Shown here one piece after another: positions 17,224-25,366 of a stretch of 64,000 nucleotides of DNA. Below the pieces are notes generated by a model that was not told where the DNA came from, made no database searches, and worked only from the letters and a program-made list of their open reading frames with translations. Position 1 is the stretch's first letter. Every line of letters begins with the position of its first letter. The translations under genes were made by a program, and so were the position numbers. Origin of the DNA: Mycolicibacterium frederiksbergense (lineage in GTDB: Bacteria > Actinomycetota > Actinomycetes > Mycobacteriales > Mycobacteriaceae); NCBI RefSeq assembly GCF_029893345.1, contig NZ_JARXVE010000001.1, positions 744,001 to 808,000 of the forward strand, written 5' to 3'.

Positions 17224-18780
17224 ATGTATGCGCCGGCGTTGAGCGCCGTCGCACCGACCGTGACAGGCGTATCCATGACCACAGAGTCCACCGGGCTAAT
17301 CAGCGATTCCAGCCGTACCGATGCAACCCCGTTCGCCGACGTGAGTCCGGATCTGTACAACGCCGATCTCGCGCCCACCAAGCGGGAAGGTCGACGGTGG
17401 GGCGCGTACAACATCTTCACGTTGTGGGCCAACGACGTGCACAGCCTGGGCAACTATTCGTTCGCCATCGGACTGTTCGCACTCGGCCTCGGTGGGTGGC
17501 AGATCCTGGTGGCGCTCGGACTCGGCGGCGCCTTCCTCTTCGTACTGCTCAGCCTTTCCGGGTTCATGGGAGAAAAGACCGGCGTCCCGTTCCCGGTGAT
17601 GAGCCGCATCGCCTTCGGCATCCGCGGCGCGCAGGTCCCCGCCATCATCCGCGGCGCGGTCGCGATCGCATGGTTCGGCATCCAGACCTACCTCGCGTCC
17701 GTGGTGCTGCGCATCTTGATCATCGCGCTCGCACCGTCGGCCCAGACCCTCGACTCGAACAGCTTCCTGGGGTTGTCGACGCTCGGCTGGATCTCGTTCG
17801 TCGCGCTGTGGGGGATCCAGGTGGTCATCGTCAGCTACGGCATGGAAATGATCCGCAAGTACGAGGCGTTCGCCGGTCCGGTCATTCTGATCACGATGGT
17901 CGCGCTCGCGATCTGGATGCTCAACAACGCCGACTGGGCCATCGCGTGGACGACGCCCGACTCGCTGACCGGCGCCGACATGTGGCTGAAGATCGTCGGC
18001 GGCGCCAGCCTGTGGGTCGCGATCTACGGCACGTTCGTCCTCAACTTCTGCGACTTCACCCGTAACGCGACGTCGAAGCGCGCGATCGTGAAAGGCAACT
18101 TCTGGGGCATCCCGCTCAACATGCTGGTGTTCGGCGGCATCGTCATCACTCTGGCCGGCGCTCAGTTCCGCATCGACGGACGCATCATCGACGCGCCCGC
18201 CGACATCGTCAAGGAAGTCCCGAACACCCTGCTGCTGGTGCTCGCAGCACTCGCGCTGCTGATCCTGACCGTCGCCGTGAACCTGATGGCGAACTTCGTC
18301 GCCCCGATCTATGCGCTCAACAACCTGTTCCCGAAGCACCTCAACTTCCGTCGCGCAGCACTCATCTCGGCCGTCATCGGCCTCGTGATCCTGCCGTGGA
18401 ACCTGTACAACTCCCCTGCCGTCATCAACTACTTCCTCGGTGGCCTCGGCGCCATTCTCGGGCCGCTGTTCGGCATCATCATGGTCGACTACTGGCTGGT
18501 GCGTCGTTCCAAGATCAACGTTCCAGCCCTGTTCTCGACCGATGCGTTTGGTGAATACCAATACGCGAAGGGCATCAACGCGCGTGCCGTGGTCGCCCTC
18601 GTCATCACGGCGGTAGTGGCACTCCTGCTGGCGTTCGTTCCGGCGTTCAGAGTTGTCTCGGAGTTCTCCTGGTTCATCGGCGCAGGACTCGGTGCGATCG
18701 TGTACCTGGTGGTCGCAGACCGCCGGGGACCGTTCAACGATGTCTCCGGCGAGCCCATCGCCGTGGCCAGCACGCACTAG
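17224..18780 (+). CDS. NCS1-family nucleobase:cation symporter, probable allantoin permease
   Basis: A polytopic inner-membrane transporter of 518 residues with about twelve helices. The NCS1 hallmarks are the N-terminal YNADLAPTKREGRRWGAYNI segment before helix 1, LWANDVHSLGNYSFAIGLF in helix 1, and the GVPFPVMSRIAFGIRGAQVP loop. Family members import allantoin, uracil, hydantoins or cytosine. Its place between allantoinase and the racemase argues for allantoin. The actual start may be ATG 17275 (MTTESTG), since 17224 lies very close to the operator. It is 11 bp upstream of the racemase gene, and the two likely form one transcript. Confidence 0.85.
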   Translation: MYAPALSAVAPTVTGVSMTTESTGLISDSSRTDATPFADVSPDLYNADLAPTKREGRRWGAYNIFTLWANDVHSLGNYSFAIGLFALGLGGWQILVALGLGGAFLFVLLSLSGFMGEKTGVPFPVMSRIAFGIRGAQVPAIIRGAVAIAWFGIQTYLASVVLRILIIALAPSAQTLDSNSFLGLSTLGWISFVALWGIQVVIVSYGMEMIRKYEAFAGPVILITMVALAIWMLNNADWAIAWTTPDSLTGADMWLKIVGGASLWVAIYGTFVLNFCDFTRNATSKRAIVKGNFWGIPLNMLVFGGIVITLAGAQFRIDGRIIDAPADIVKEVPNTLLLVLAALALLILTVAVNLMANFVAPIYALNNLFPKHLNFRRAALISAVIGLVILPWNLYNSPAVINYFLGGLGAILGPLFGIIMVDYWLVRRSKINVPALFSTDAFGEYQYAKGINARAVVALVITAVVALLLAFVPAFRVVSEFSWFIGAGLGAIVYLVVADRRGPFNDVSGEPIAVASTH

Positions 18781-18791
18781 TAGGGACTGCC

Positions 18792-19514
18792 ATGAGAATC
18801 CTCGTAGCCAACGTCAACACGACGGTTTCGATGACCGATGCGATCGCCGAGTCGGCGCGCGGTGTCGCGTCGCCGGGTACCGAGATCGTCGGCATCACAC
18901 CGCGTTTCGGCGCGGACTCGTGCGAAGGAAACTTCGAGAGCTATCTCGCGGCCATCGCTGTCATGGACGCGATCACGTCGTACCCCGAGCCATTCGACGC
19001 TGTGATTCAGGCCGGCTACGGCGAGCACGGTCGGGAAGGTCTGCAGGAGTTGCTCGACGTCCCGGTGGTTGACATCACCGAGGCGGCCGCGTCGACGGCG
19101 ATGTATCTGGGACACAAGTACTCGGTCGTCACCACGCTCGACCGCACTGTCCCGCTTATCGAAGACCGTCTCAAGCTCGCGGGACTCGACGCACGATGCG
19201 CGTCGGTGCGGGCGTCCGGCCTCGGTGTGCTCGAACTCGAGTCGGATCCGGATCGGGCGGTCGAGGCGATCGTCCGCCAGTCGCGAGAGGCAGTCGAGAA
19301 CGATCACGCCGAAGTGATCTGTCTCGGCTGCGGCGGTATGGCCGAGCTCGAAGCGAAGGTGAGGGCCGCGACCGGCGTCCCGATCGTCGACGGAGTCCGC
19401 TCGGCGGTCACCATCGCCGAAGGGCTGGTCCGGATGGGTCTGTCCACGTCGAAGGTGCGTACCTACGCGACTCCCCGCGAGAAGAAGGTCATCGGCTGGC
19501 CATTCCAGTTGTAG
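18792..19514 (+). CDS. Asp/Glu/hydantoin racemase family, probable allantoin racemase
   Basis: A 240-residue cytoplasmic enzyme of the HyuE/Asp-Glu racemase family. Interconverting allantoin enantiomers would feed the stereospecific allantoinase. The second catalytic cysteine region is clear (EVICLGCGGMAELE, C177/C180). The first catalytic position, usually Cys in an ACFGDPG-like motif, reads AGYGEHG, so Gly75 aligns with it. The enzyme may therefore act by a one-base mechanism or have another activity. It follows the permease in an operon and ends at a strong hairpin. Confidence 0.8.
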   Translation: MRILVANVNTTVSMTDAIAESARGVASPGTEIVGITPRFGADSCEGNFESYLAAIAVMDAITSYPEPFDAVIQAGYGEHGREGLQELLDVPVVDITEAAASTAMYLGHKYSVVTTLDRTVPLIEDRLKLAGLDARCASVRASGLGVLELESDPDRAVEAIVRQSREAVENDHAEVICLGCGGMAELEAKVRAATGVPIVDGVRSAVTIAEGLVRMGLSTSKVRTYATPREKKVIGWPFQL

Positions 19515-19530
19515 GCCAACGACATAGAAG

Positions 19531-19560
19531 AGACCGGGCGCCCCACCAGGCGCCCGGTCT
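19531..19560. terminator. Bidirectional hairpin terminator
   Basis: A perfect 12-bp stem (AGACCGGGCGCC and its complement) with a 6-nt CCACCA loop lies 16 bp after the racemase stop and 30 bp from the end of the convergent aminohydrolase gene. There is no long T run, as is common in mycobacteria. Confidence 0.8.
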
Positions 19561-19589
19561 CGTCGTCTCCGTGGTCTCGACTCGACCTG

Positions 19590-20405
19590 TCAGAGCATGA
19601 TCTGGCGGTTGACGTCCTTGTACAGCAGGTAACGGAAGTTCGACGGCCCGCCCGCGTAGCACGCCTGCGGGCAGAAGGCCCGGAGCGAGAGGAAGTCGCC
19701 TTCCTGAACTTCCACCCAGTCTCCGTTGAGGTGGTAGACGGCCTTGCCTTCGAGCATCAGGAGGCCATGTTCCATCACGTGGGTCTCGGCGAACGGAATG
19801 GTCGCGCCGGGCTCGAATGTGACGACGTTGACGTGCATGTCGTACGCGAGGTCCTGCGGGTCGAGCATGCGTGTCGTGCGCCATTTGCCGTCGGTCCCTG
19901 GCATGGCTGACGGTGCGATGTCCTGCTCGTTGCCGAACTTCACCGATACCGTGTGGCCCTCGATGGCCTCATAGCGCTTGCGGATCCACACGAACGTCGC
20001 GTCGACGTCGCCGTTGTTGTGGGCCGACCAGCCGGTACCTGCAGGAAGGTAGGCGAAGCCGCCTTCGGTGAGTATCTGCGACTGGCCCGCCGCGTCGACG
20101 GTGAGCGCACCGGACGTGACGAACAGGAAGCTCTGCACCTCGGGTTGCGGCTCGGGTCGCTGCGCCCCGCCGCCCGGCTTGACCTCGACGATCGCCTGGT
20201 AATACGTCGTCGCACCACCGGCGACCGGGCGGTTGATGATCCATGCGCGCGTATCGGTCCACTCCGGGAACACCGAGGTGACGATGTCCGAGAGGACGCC
20301 GCGCGGAATCACCGTGTAGGCCTCGGTGACGATGGCGCGGTCGGTCAGCAGATCGGTCTGCGGGGGCAGGCCGCCACGGGGTGTGTAATACGACGCAGTG
20401 GTCAC
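19590..20405 (-). CDS. allE: (S)-ureidoglycine aminohydrolase (bicupin)
   Basis: A 271-residue manganese bicupin that releases ammonia from (S)-ureidoglycine in allantoate breakdown. Start GTG 20405 overlaps the upstream stop as GTGA, so it is coupled to the DUF6986 gene; the longer frame upstream is antisense sequence. Visible features are YYTPRGGLPPQTDLLTDRA at the N-terminus, a first cupin with EVQSFLFVTSGALTV, and a second with TFEPGATIPFAETHVMEHGL, whose E, H and H are metal ligands. The ALLANTOIN-cluster context is strong. No allantoate amidohydrolase gene is in the window. Confidence 0.9.
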   Translation of the reverse strand: MTTASYYTPRGGLPPQTDLLTDRAIVTEAYTVIPRGVLSDIVTSVFPEWTDTRAWIINRPVAGGATTYYQAIVEVKPGGGAQRPEPQPEVQSFLFVTSGALTVDAAGQSQILTEGGFAYLPAGTGWSAHNNGDVDATFVWIRKRYEAIEGHTVSVKFGNEQDIAPSAMPGTDGKWRTTRMLDPQDLAYDMHVNVVTFEPGATIPFAETHVMEHGLLMLEGKAVYHLNGDWVEVQEGDFLSLRAFCPQACYAGGPSNFRYLLYKDVNRQIML

Positions 20406-21679
20406 TGTTTGCTCCTGGTTGTGCGGCCGAGCGCGATGTCGCGCACGGTGGGCATGGAGAGATCGGTAGCTGTCTCGATCTCGTCGACGGTGAGGGCGCC
20501 GCACACGCTGCCCCGATGGATCACGTTGGCGAGGGCGCGGGCGGTGGCCGGCTCGTCCATGACGGTCGAGTCGAGCCGGTGGACGTAGTTGCGTAGGCGG
20601 GTCGCGGCGGGTGCGAAGGCACCACGGTAGAACGCGTAGGTCGCCAGGTATCGGGTGACGAGTTGGGCGGGGTGCATGTCCCAGCCCTGGTAGATACCGC
20701 GTTCCAGGTGGCGCCGGACGAGGCGCGCGTGCAGCTTCCACGCCATGGCGACGTTGTCGGACTCCCCGACCGGGAGGATGTTGGTCGAGCCGTCGGACAT
20801 GTGCACGCCGGTGCCCGCGACGGCGAGTTGCATGACGTTCTTGGCGTGGTCTGCCGCCGGATGCTCCATCGACTGGTAGGCGGCGGCGATACCGAGGGAC
20901 GCCGAGTAGTCGTAGGTCCCGTAGTGCAGCGAGCTGACGCGGCCCTGGCCGGCATGAATGAACTGGGCAACGGGTGCGCGGCCGTCGGCGCCGAGGATCG
21001 CCTGCGGTGTTTCGACCTGCACTTCGAAGCGGATGCGCCCGGCCGGCAGTCCGTTCGCACCTTCGAGTGCGCTCGCGACCACGACCATCGCCTCAACCTG
21101 GTCGACGGACGTCACCTTGGGGAGGGTCAGGGTGAGGCCGTCGGGGAGGCCGCCGGAGTCGACGAGTCCACTGACGAACATGTCGAGCGTGCGCAGTCCG
21201 CGCGCACGGGTGCCTGCCTCGAAGCACTTGAAGCGGGTGCCGACGAACGGCGTCGAGGTGCCTGCGTCGAGCGCGATTCGCAGTGCGGCGATCGCCTGTG
21301 CGACATCAGCGTCCTCGGTCGCGTCGTCGAAGGTGCCGTAGCCGTCCTCGAAGTCGATGCGGAGGTCTTCGATCGGCTCGGTGGTCAGCTTGTTCTCCAC
21401 GAGGCTTGCGAGAGTCTCGGGTTCACAGTCGGTTCCGCTGCTCGCACCGACGAGTGCGGCCACTGCGTCGAGCCCGCCTGCGTCCTTCGCGGCTGCGAGG
21501 GCGGTCGATCCCCAGTCGGCGGGCATCGTCGCCGAGTACCGGTTGCCCGGAATGTAGACGGTGTGGACCGGCTGCCGACGGCCGTCGTCGCCGGGGTATC
21601 GGTTCACCAGTTGTGCGTCTGCGGCCGAGAGGCGGCGGTCGACGTCGGCCAGCACCGCATCGTCGAGGCGTCGTGTCAC
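20402..21679 (-). CDS. DUF6986 / HpcH-HpaI aldolase-like protein
   Basis: A 425-residue protein of the pyruvate-kinase-like TIM-barrel superfamily that holds HpcH/HpaI aldolases, citrate lyase beta and malate synthase-like enzymes. Suggestive segments are LRIDFEDGYG (metal-ligand acidic residues), RFEVQVETPQAILG and HYGTYDYSASLGIAAAYQ. Actinobacterial relatives are annotated DUF6986 and tend to occur in allantoin clusters, perhaps acting on glyoxylate or ureidoglycolate; that role is inference. It overlaps allE by 4 bp and is divergent from the IclR gene across a TTCCACAATGTGGA palindrome. Confidence 0.75.
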   Translation of the reverse strand: MTRRLDDAVLADVDRRLSAADAQLVNRYPGDDGRRQPVHTVYIPGNRYSATMPADWGSTALAAAKDAGGLDAVAALVGASSGTDCEPETLASLVENKLTTEPIEDLRIDFEDGYGTFDDATEDADVAQAIAALRIALDAGTSTPFVGTRFKCFEAGTRARGLRTLDMFVSGLVDSGGLPDGLTLTLPKVTSVDQVEAMVVVASALEGANGLPAGRIRFEVQVETPQAILGADGRAPVAQFIHAGQGRVSSLHYGTYDYSASLGIAAAYQSMEHPAADHAKNVMQLAVAGTGVHMSDGSTNILPVGESDNVAMAWKLHARLVRRHLERGIYQGWDMHPAQLVTRYLATYAFYRGAFAPAATRLRNYVHRLDSTVMDEPATARALANVIHRGSVCGALTVDEIETATDLSMPTVRDIALGRTTRSKQ

Positions 21680-21720
21680 AGATGTGCCTCCCCTATCTGG
21701 AAGTTCCGGTAGGGACAGAA

Positions 21721-21734
21721 TTCCACAATGTGGA
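21721..21734. promoter_or_regulatory. IclR-type operator TTCCACAATGTGGA (site 3)
   Basis: A near-perfect palindrome (TCCACA/TGTGGA) between the DUF6986 and IclR genes, with the same half-site sequence as sites 1 and 2. A further TTCC-N7-GGAA pair lies near 21788. It is likely involved in autoregulation and control of the allE operon. Confidence 0.6.
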
Positions 21735-21855
21735 GTTTAACGCGAGTGTAATCGGCGCACGATGCGCGTTTCCTCATCGAACACTTTTTCCATATTGCGG
21801 AAATGATCTTGCGCATGTTGGATGGAAAGACAAACGTCGGCCGGGAGTGGACTGA

Positions 21856-22620
21856 ATGGCGGAGAAGAAGACAGGCGGCGTGCAGTCGGTGGAGCGCGCG
21901 TTCGAGTTGATGGAGTTGATCGGGCGTGCCGGCGGAGAGTGCTCGCTGACGGAGCTGTCGGCGGAGTCGCCGTTGCCGCCGCCGACAATTCACCGTTTCC
22001 TGCGCACACTGGTCGGAATCGGCTACGTGCGTCAACTGCCCAATCGCCGCTACGCCCTGGGGCCGAGATTGATTCGGCTTGGCGAAGTTGCGAACCGCCA
22101 GTTGGGCGCGGTCGCCGCTCCGGTGCTGCAGTCGTTGGTCGACGAACTGTCGGAGACGGCGAGTCTCGCGGTGCTTGACGGTGACATGGTGATCTACACC
22201 GGACAGGTTCTGCCTTCGAAGCTGATGCGGACGAACAGTGAGGTTGGCAAGCGCGTCGGTCTGCACACGTCCGGTGTAGGCAAGGCTGTTCTGGGCGAGC
22301 TGGACGATGCGCGCATTCTGAAACTGGTCACGCAGTCCGGACTTCCCGCACCGACCGAGAACAGTGCGTCCACCCTTTCTGCGGTGTTCGCGAACGTCGA
22401 GCGCGTGCGCATCGACGGCTATGCGATCGACAATGAGGAGTTCGAGATCGGCGTTCGCGCCGTCGCGATGGCAGTGCCCGGCGCTCCGACTCCGATGGCA
22501 ATCGGCATCTCCGGGCCCTCGGCTCATGTCAGTGAGGAATTGATCGCTCGAGCCGTTCCCGCACTGAAGAAGGCGACCGGCGTGATCTCGGAAGCCCTGA
22601 TCGGGGCGAGGGAGCAGTAG
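21856..22620 (+). CDS. IclR-family regulator of the allantoin cluster
   Basis: A 254-residue IclR-type repressor. The N-terminal winged helix reads VQSVERAFELMELIGRAGGE, then LTELSAESPLPPPTIHRFL with the recognition helix. The C-terminal GAF-like effector domain contains VGLHTSGVGKAVLGEL and GYAIDNEEFEIGVRAVAMAV. E. coli AllR, a homologue, senses glyoxylate and allantoin. Three TGTGGAA-type palindromes in the cluster are plausible targets. It ends 2 bp before the stop of the convergent APC permease gene. Confidence 0.88.
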   Translation: MAEKKTGGVQSVERAFELMELIGRAGGECSLTELSAESPLPPPTIHRFLRTLVGIGYVRQLPNRRYALGPRLIRLGEVANRQLGAVAAPVLQSLVDELSETASLAVLDGDMVIYTGQVLPSKLMRTNSEVGKRVGLHTSGVGKAVLGELDDARILKLVTQSGLPAPTENSASTLSAVFANVERVRIDGYAIDNEEFEIGVRAVAMAVPGAPTPMAIGISGPSAHVSEELIARAVPALKKATGVISEALIGAREQ

Positions 22621-22622
22621 AC

Positions 22623-24023
22623 CTACGGTTCCGCGCCAACTGGACTTTCCTCGGCAAGCGTCTGCTCTTCGATGCGCATGGTGAGCGGCTGGCGCAGGCC
22701 CCGGGTGATGTACAGCAGCACGCAGATCCCGACGGCCAGCCAGATCGAGCCGTACAAGAGTGCGTCGAAGTGCAGATTGATCCACAGCACGGCGGTCAGA
22801 CACATGCCGATCGCCGGGAGCACGATATTGGTGAAAATGTCCTTGACGGTACGGCGCCGCCCCAGTCGCACCGCGAAAAACACGATGACCGTGAGGTTCA
22901 CGATGGTGAACGCGATGAGTGCGCCGAAGTTGATCATCGATGACGCGAACTCCAGGGTGAACTTCACCGCGAGCAGCGACACAATGCCCACGATCACGAC
23001 CGCGTGGGTCGGGGTGACGAACCGCGGATGGATGTAGGAGAGGTATCGGGAGAAGCGGCCCTTGCCGTTTCGGCCCATCACGTACATCATCCGAGCCACG
23101 CTCGCGTGCGAGGCGAGGCTCGACGCGACGATGGCGGCCAGCGCGGCCGACACAAAGAAGACCTTGAACAACGTGCCGCCGACTTTGAGGGCCATTTCAG
23201 GCAGGGTGTCGTCGGTGACCTCGAACCCTTCGAGGGTGGGGAAGACCGACTGGCTGAACCAGGCCGCGATGAAGAAGATGGCGCCACCGATGAGAAGTGA
23301 CAGCACGATCGCCCTCGGGACGATGTTCGGGGACTTGGCCTCCTCGCTGTACATCGTGATGGCGTCGAACCCGATGAAGGAGAAGCACACCACGGTGGCG
23401 CCGGCGATTACGGCCTGCAGCTGAACACCTTCGTGTACCAGCGGTGCAAGGGTGAAAATGGTGCCGTGCCCGACGCCATGGCGCAACTCCAGAAACGCCA
23501 GCACCAGGAAAGCGCCGATGAGCACCACCTGGAACACCACGAGGATCCCATTGATCCGCGAGGTCCCCTTCATGCTCCAGTAGTTGAGCGCGGTGATCAC
23601 CACGACGTAACCCACAACGAAGACCCACGACGGTGCGTCCGGGAAGAAGGACTCGAAATAGATCCGCGCGATCACCGCGTTCACCATCGGCAACAGCAGG
23701 TAGTCGAGCAGAGATGACCAGCCGACAAGGAAACCGAAGTTCGGGTGGATCGTCTCCGACGAGTAGGTGTACGCAGAGCCGGCCGACGGGTAGGCCCGCG
23801 TCATCCGGCCGTAGCTGATGGCGGTGAAAATCATTGCCACCAAAGCGAAGATGTAAGCGAGCGGGACAACGCCGTTGGTTTCCTCCGAGACGATCCCGAA
23901 GGTGTCGAACACTGTCATTGGGGTCATGTAGCCCAGACCCAGACCGACGATGGCCCACAGCCCGAGTGAGCGGGACAGGTGCGCGGTGGACCTGCCGGTA
24001 GTTTGTGACGTGACTGCAGACAA
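22623..24023 (-). CDS. APC-superfamily amino acid/purine permease
   Basis: A 466-residue, twelve-helix transporter of the APC family, closest in feel to PuuP/YifK-like permeases. Family features: GLGLGYMTPMTVFDTFGIVS in helix 1, YPSAGSAYTYSSETIHPNFGF, and SFIGFDAITMYSEEAKSPNIVP in helix 6. The substrate is unknown; from the context a nitrogen-rich purine metabolite or amino acid is plausible. It lies upstream of nothing on its strand, and a universal-stress-protein gene precedes it 26 bp away, so the two are probably co-transcribed. Confidence 0.85.
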   Translation of the reverse strand: MSAVTSQTTGRSTAHLSRSLGLWAIVGLGLGYMTPMTVFDTFGIVSEETNGVVPLAYIFALVAMIFTAISYGRMTRAYPSAGSAYTYSSETIHPNFGFLVGWSSLLDYLLLPMVNAVIARIYFESFFPDAPSWVFVVGYVVVITALNYWSMKGTSRINGILVVFQVVLIGAFLVLAFLELRHGVGHGTIFTLAPLVHEGVQLQAVIAGATVVCFSFIGFDAITMYSEEAKSPNIVPRAIVLSLLIGGAIFFIAAWFSQSVFPTLEGFEVTDDTLPEMALKVGGTLFKVFFVSAALAAIVASSLASHASVARMMYVMGRNGKGRFSRYLSYIHPRFVTPTHAVVIVGIVSLLAVKFTLEFASSMINFGALIAFTIVNLTVIVFFAVRLGRRRTVKDIFTNIVLPAIGMCLTAVLWINLHFDALLYGSIWLAVGICVLLYITRGLRQPLTMRIEEQTLAEESPVGAEP

Positions 24024-24049
24024 GAGTTGCTGCCTTCCTTACGAGATGT

Positions 24050-24913
24050 TCACGCTGGGGTGTCGGCGCTGGGCACGACCACCAGCGGGACCTGTAGAAC
24101 GCGCAGCATCTTGGCTGCGGTCGAACCGAGGAACAGTCGCCTCGGTGCTGCGAGACGACTGGAGCCGACCATGATCAGGTCGCCGTCGTGCCACTCGAGT
24201 TGTTCGGCGGCCGCCTCCACCGTCGCACCGGGTGCAACGACGGCTGTCACCGGGAAGCCTTGAGGTAGTGATGCTCGGGCCGTCTCGTCGAGGGTCTCGC
24301 TGGCATGCTCGACAGCGCGCCGGCGAAGTGCGTCGGCGCTGGTCGCGCCGCGGGGCCCGTACTCGTCCAGCGTTACCAGCGATACCAGTCGCAACGGAGT
24401 GTGCGCAGCGGCGCTGAATCGCATCGCGGTGTCAATTAGGTGACCGGCGCCGGTTCGGCGGCCGACGGCGCAGGTGATGCTGCGAATGCGGTCGACGTCG
24501 GAGTGTCGGGTGCCCCGTGGCGCAACCGCCACCGGGACGGGTGCCGAATGCAGCAGTTCATTGACGACCGAGCCCAGAGTGAAGCTCCCGACGAGGCCGC
24601 CTCCGGCTCCGCCGACAACGATGCCTGCCGCGCCCAACCGTTCGGCTTCTCGACAGATGCCGTCGGCGAACGACTCATGGAAGCTCACGTGGGTGCGGGC
24701 GGCGATACCCTCGGGCACCGCCGCGACGGCGTCGGCGAGCCACTGCTCGCCCTGTTCGACCAGCTCCTCCTGATATTCCTGATTCAGAGGACTGGGTGCT
24801 CGCATCACGACACAGATCTCGAGCTCAGCACCGATTGTCCGTGCCAGCCGCACGCCGAGAGCGACAGCATCAGCGCCGCCCGGCGTGGCCAGATATCCGA
24901 CGACCAGTTTCAC
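24050..24913 (-). CDS. Universal stress protein, two UspA domains
   Basis: A 287-residue tandem UspA protein. Domain 1 begins MKLVVGYLATPGGADAVALG and ends with a G-2x-G-9x-G(S/T)-like nucleotide loop, GGAGGGLVGSFTLGSVVNEL. Domain 2 ends VGSSRLAAPRRLFLGSTAAKML. Such proteins bind ATP or cAMP and often accompany transporters, possibly tuning them. It is the first gene of a pair with the APC permease. Confidence 0.85.
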   Translation of the reverse strand: MKLVVGYLATPGGADAVALGVRLARTIGAELEICVVMRAPSPLNQEYQEELVEQGEQWLADAVAAVPEGIAARTHVSFHESFADGICREAERLGAAGIVVGGAGGGLVGSFTLGSVVNELLHSAPVPVAVAPRGTRHSDVDRIRSITCAVGRRTGAGHLIDTAMRFSAAAHTPLRLVSLVTLDEYGPRGATSADALRRRAVEHASETLDETARASLPQGFPVTAVVAPGATVEAAAEQLEWHDGDLIMVGSSRLAAPRRLFLGSTAAKMLRVLQVPLVVVPSADTPA

Positions 24914-25366
24914 TGCATTCCATTCGGTTGGGCGTGAGCAGTGTCGGCTGTGCCGCAGGTCCTGCCGAACCGTGGGGCACGGCGCGGGGCCGCGGGCGTC
25001 GAATACATGGGCGCAAGAGTAACTGCAGACCCGGATTAGTGGCCACTAATATCGTTGCCAACCTCACATTATTTCGAGTTTTTCGTTGTGAATATTGACT
25101 CCGACAACTGAATTCGTGTCACTTTGGGGTACGTATTGTGATGTTCGTCACTCTTCTTGGCCTGATACGCAGACCACCACCCCGCGCGTCAGATCGACGG
25201 GGCGGCTAGGGCGCCAGACAGGCTGCACCGGCACACAATCTCAGAAGGGGACGGACCACAGACGACACGGTGGACCGCGACAGCGAGTACGGGGATGTCC
25301 ACGTAACCGGGCGGCCATCGCGCACACTAAGACTCGCATCCGACGCCATGGAGGAACGTTGCCGCA
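24914..25366. other. 450-bp intergenic region
   Basis: No gene seen. It must hold the promoters of the divergent usp/permease and GMC oxidoreductase genes. An AT-richer patch (25040-25100) is a reasonable promoter place. A GGGCGCCAGACAGGCTGC string near 25209 recurs with one change at about 41327; I attach no meaning to it. Confidence 0.4.

Noticed and set aside
17296..18777. A 493-codon minus-strand frame opposite the NCS1 permease
   Set aside because: It is rich in Asp, Arg and His with no domain, which is typical of the antisense of a GC-rich membrane protein gene.
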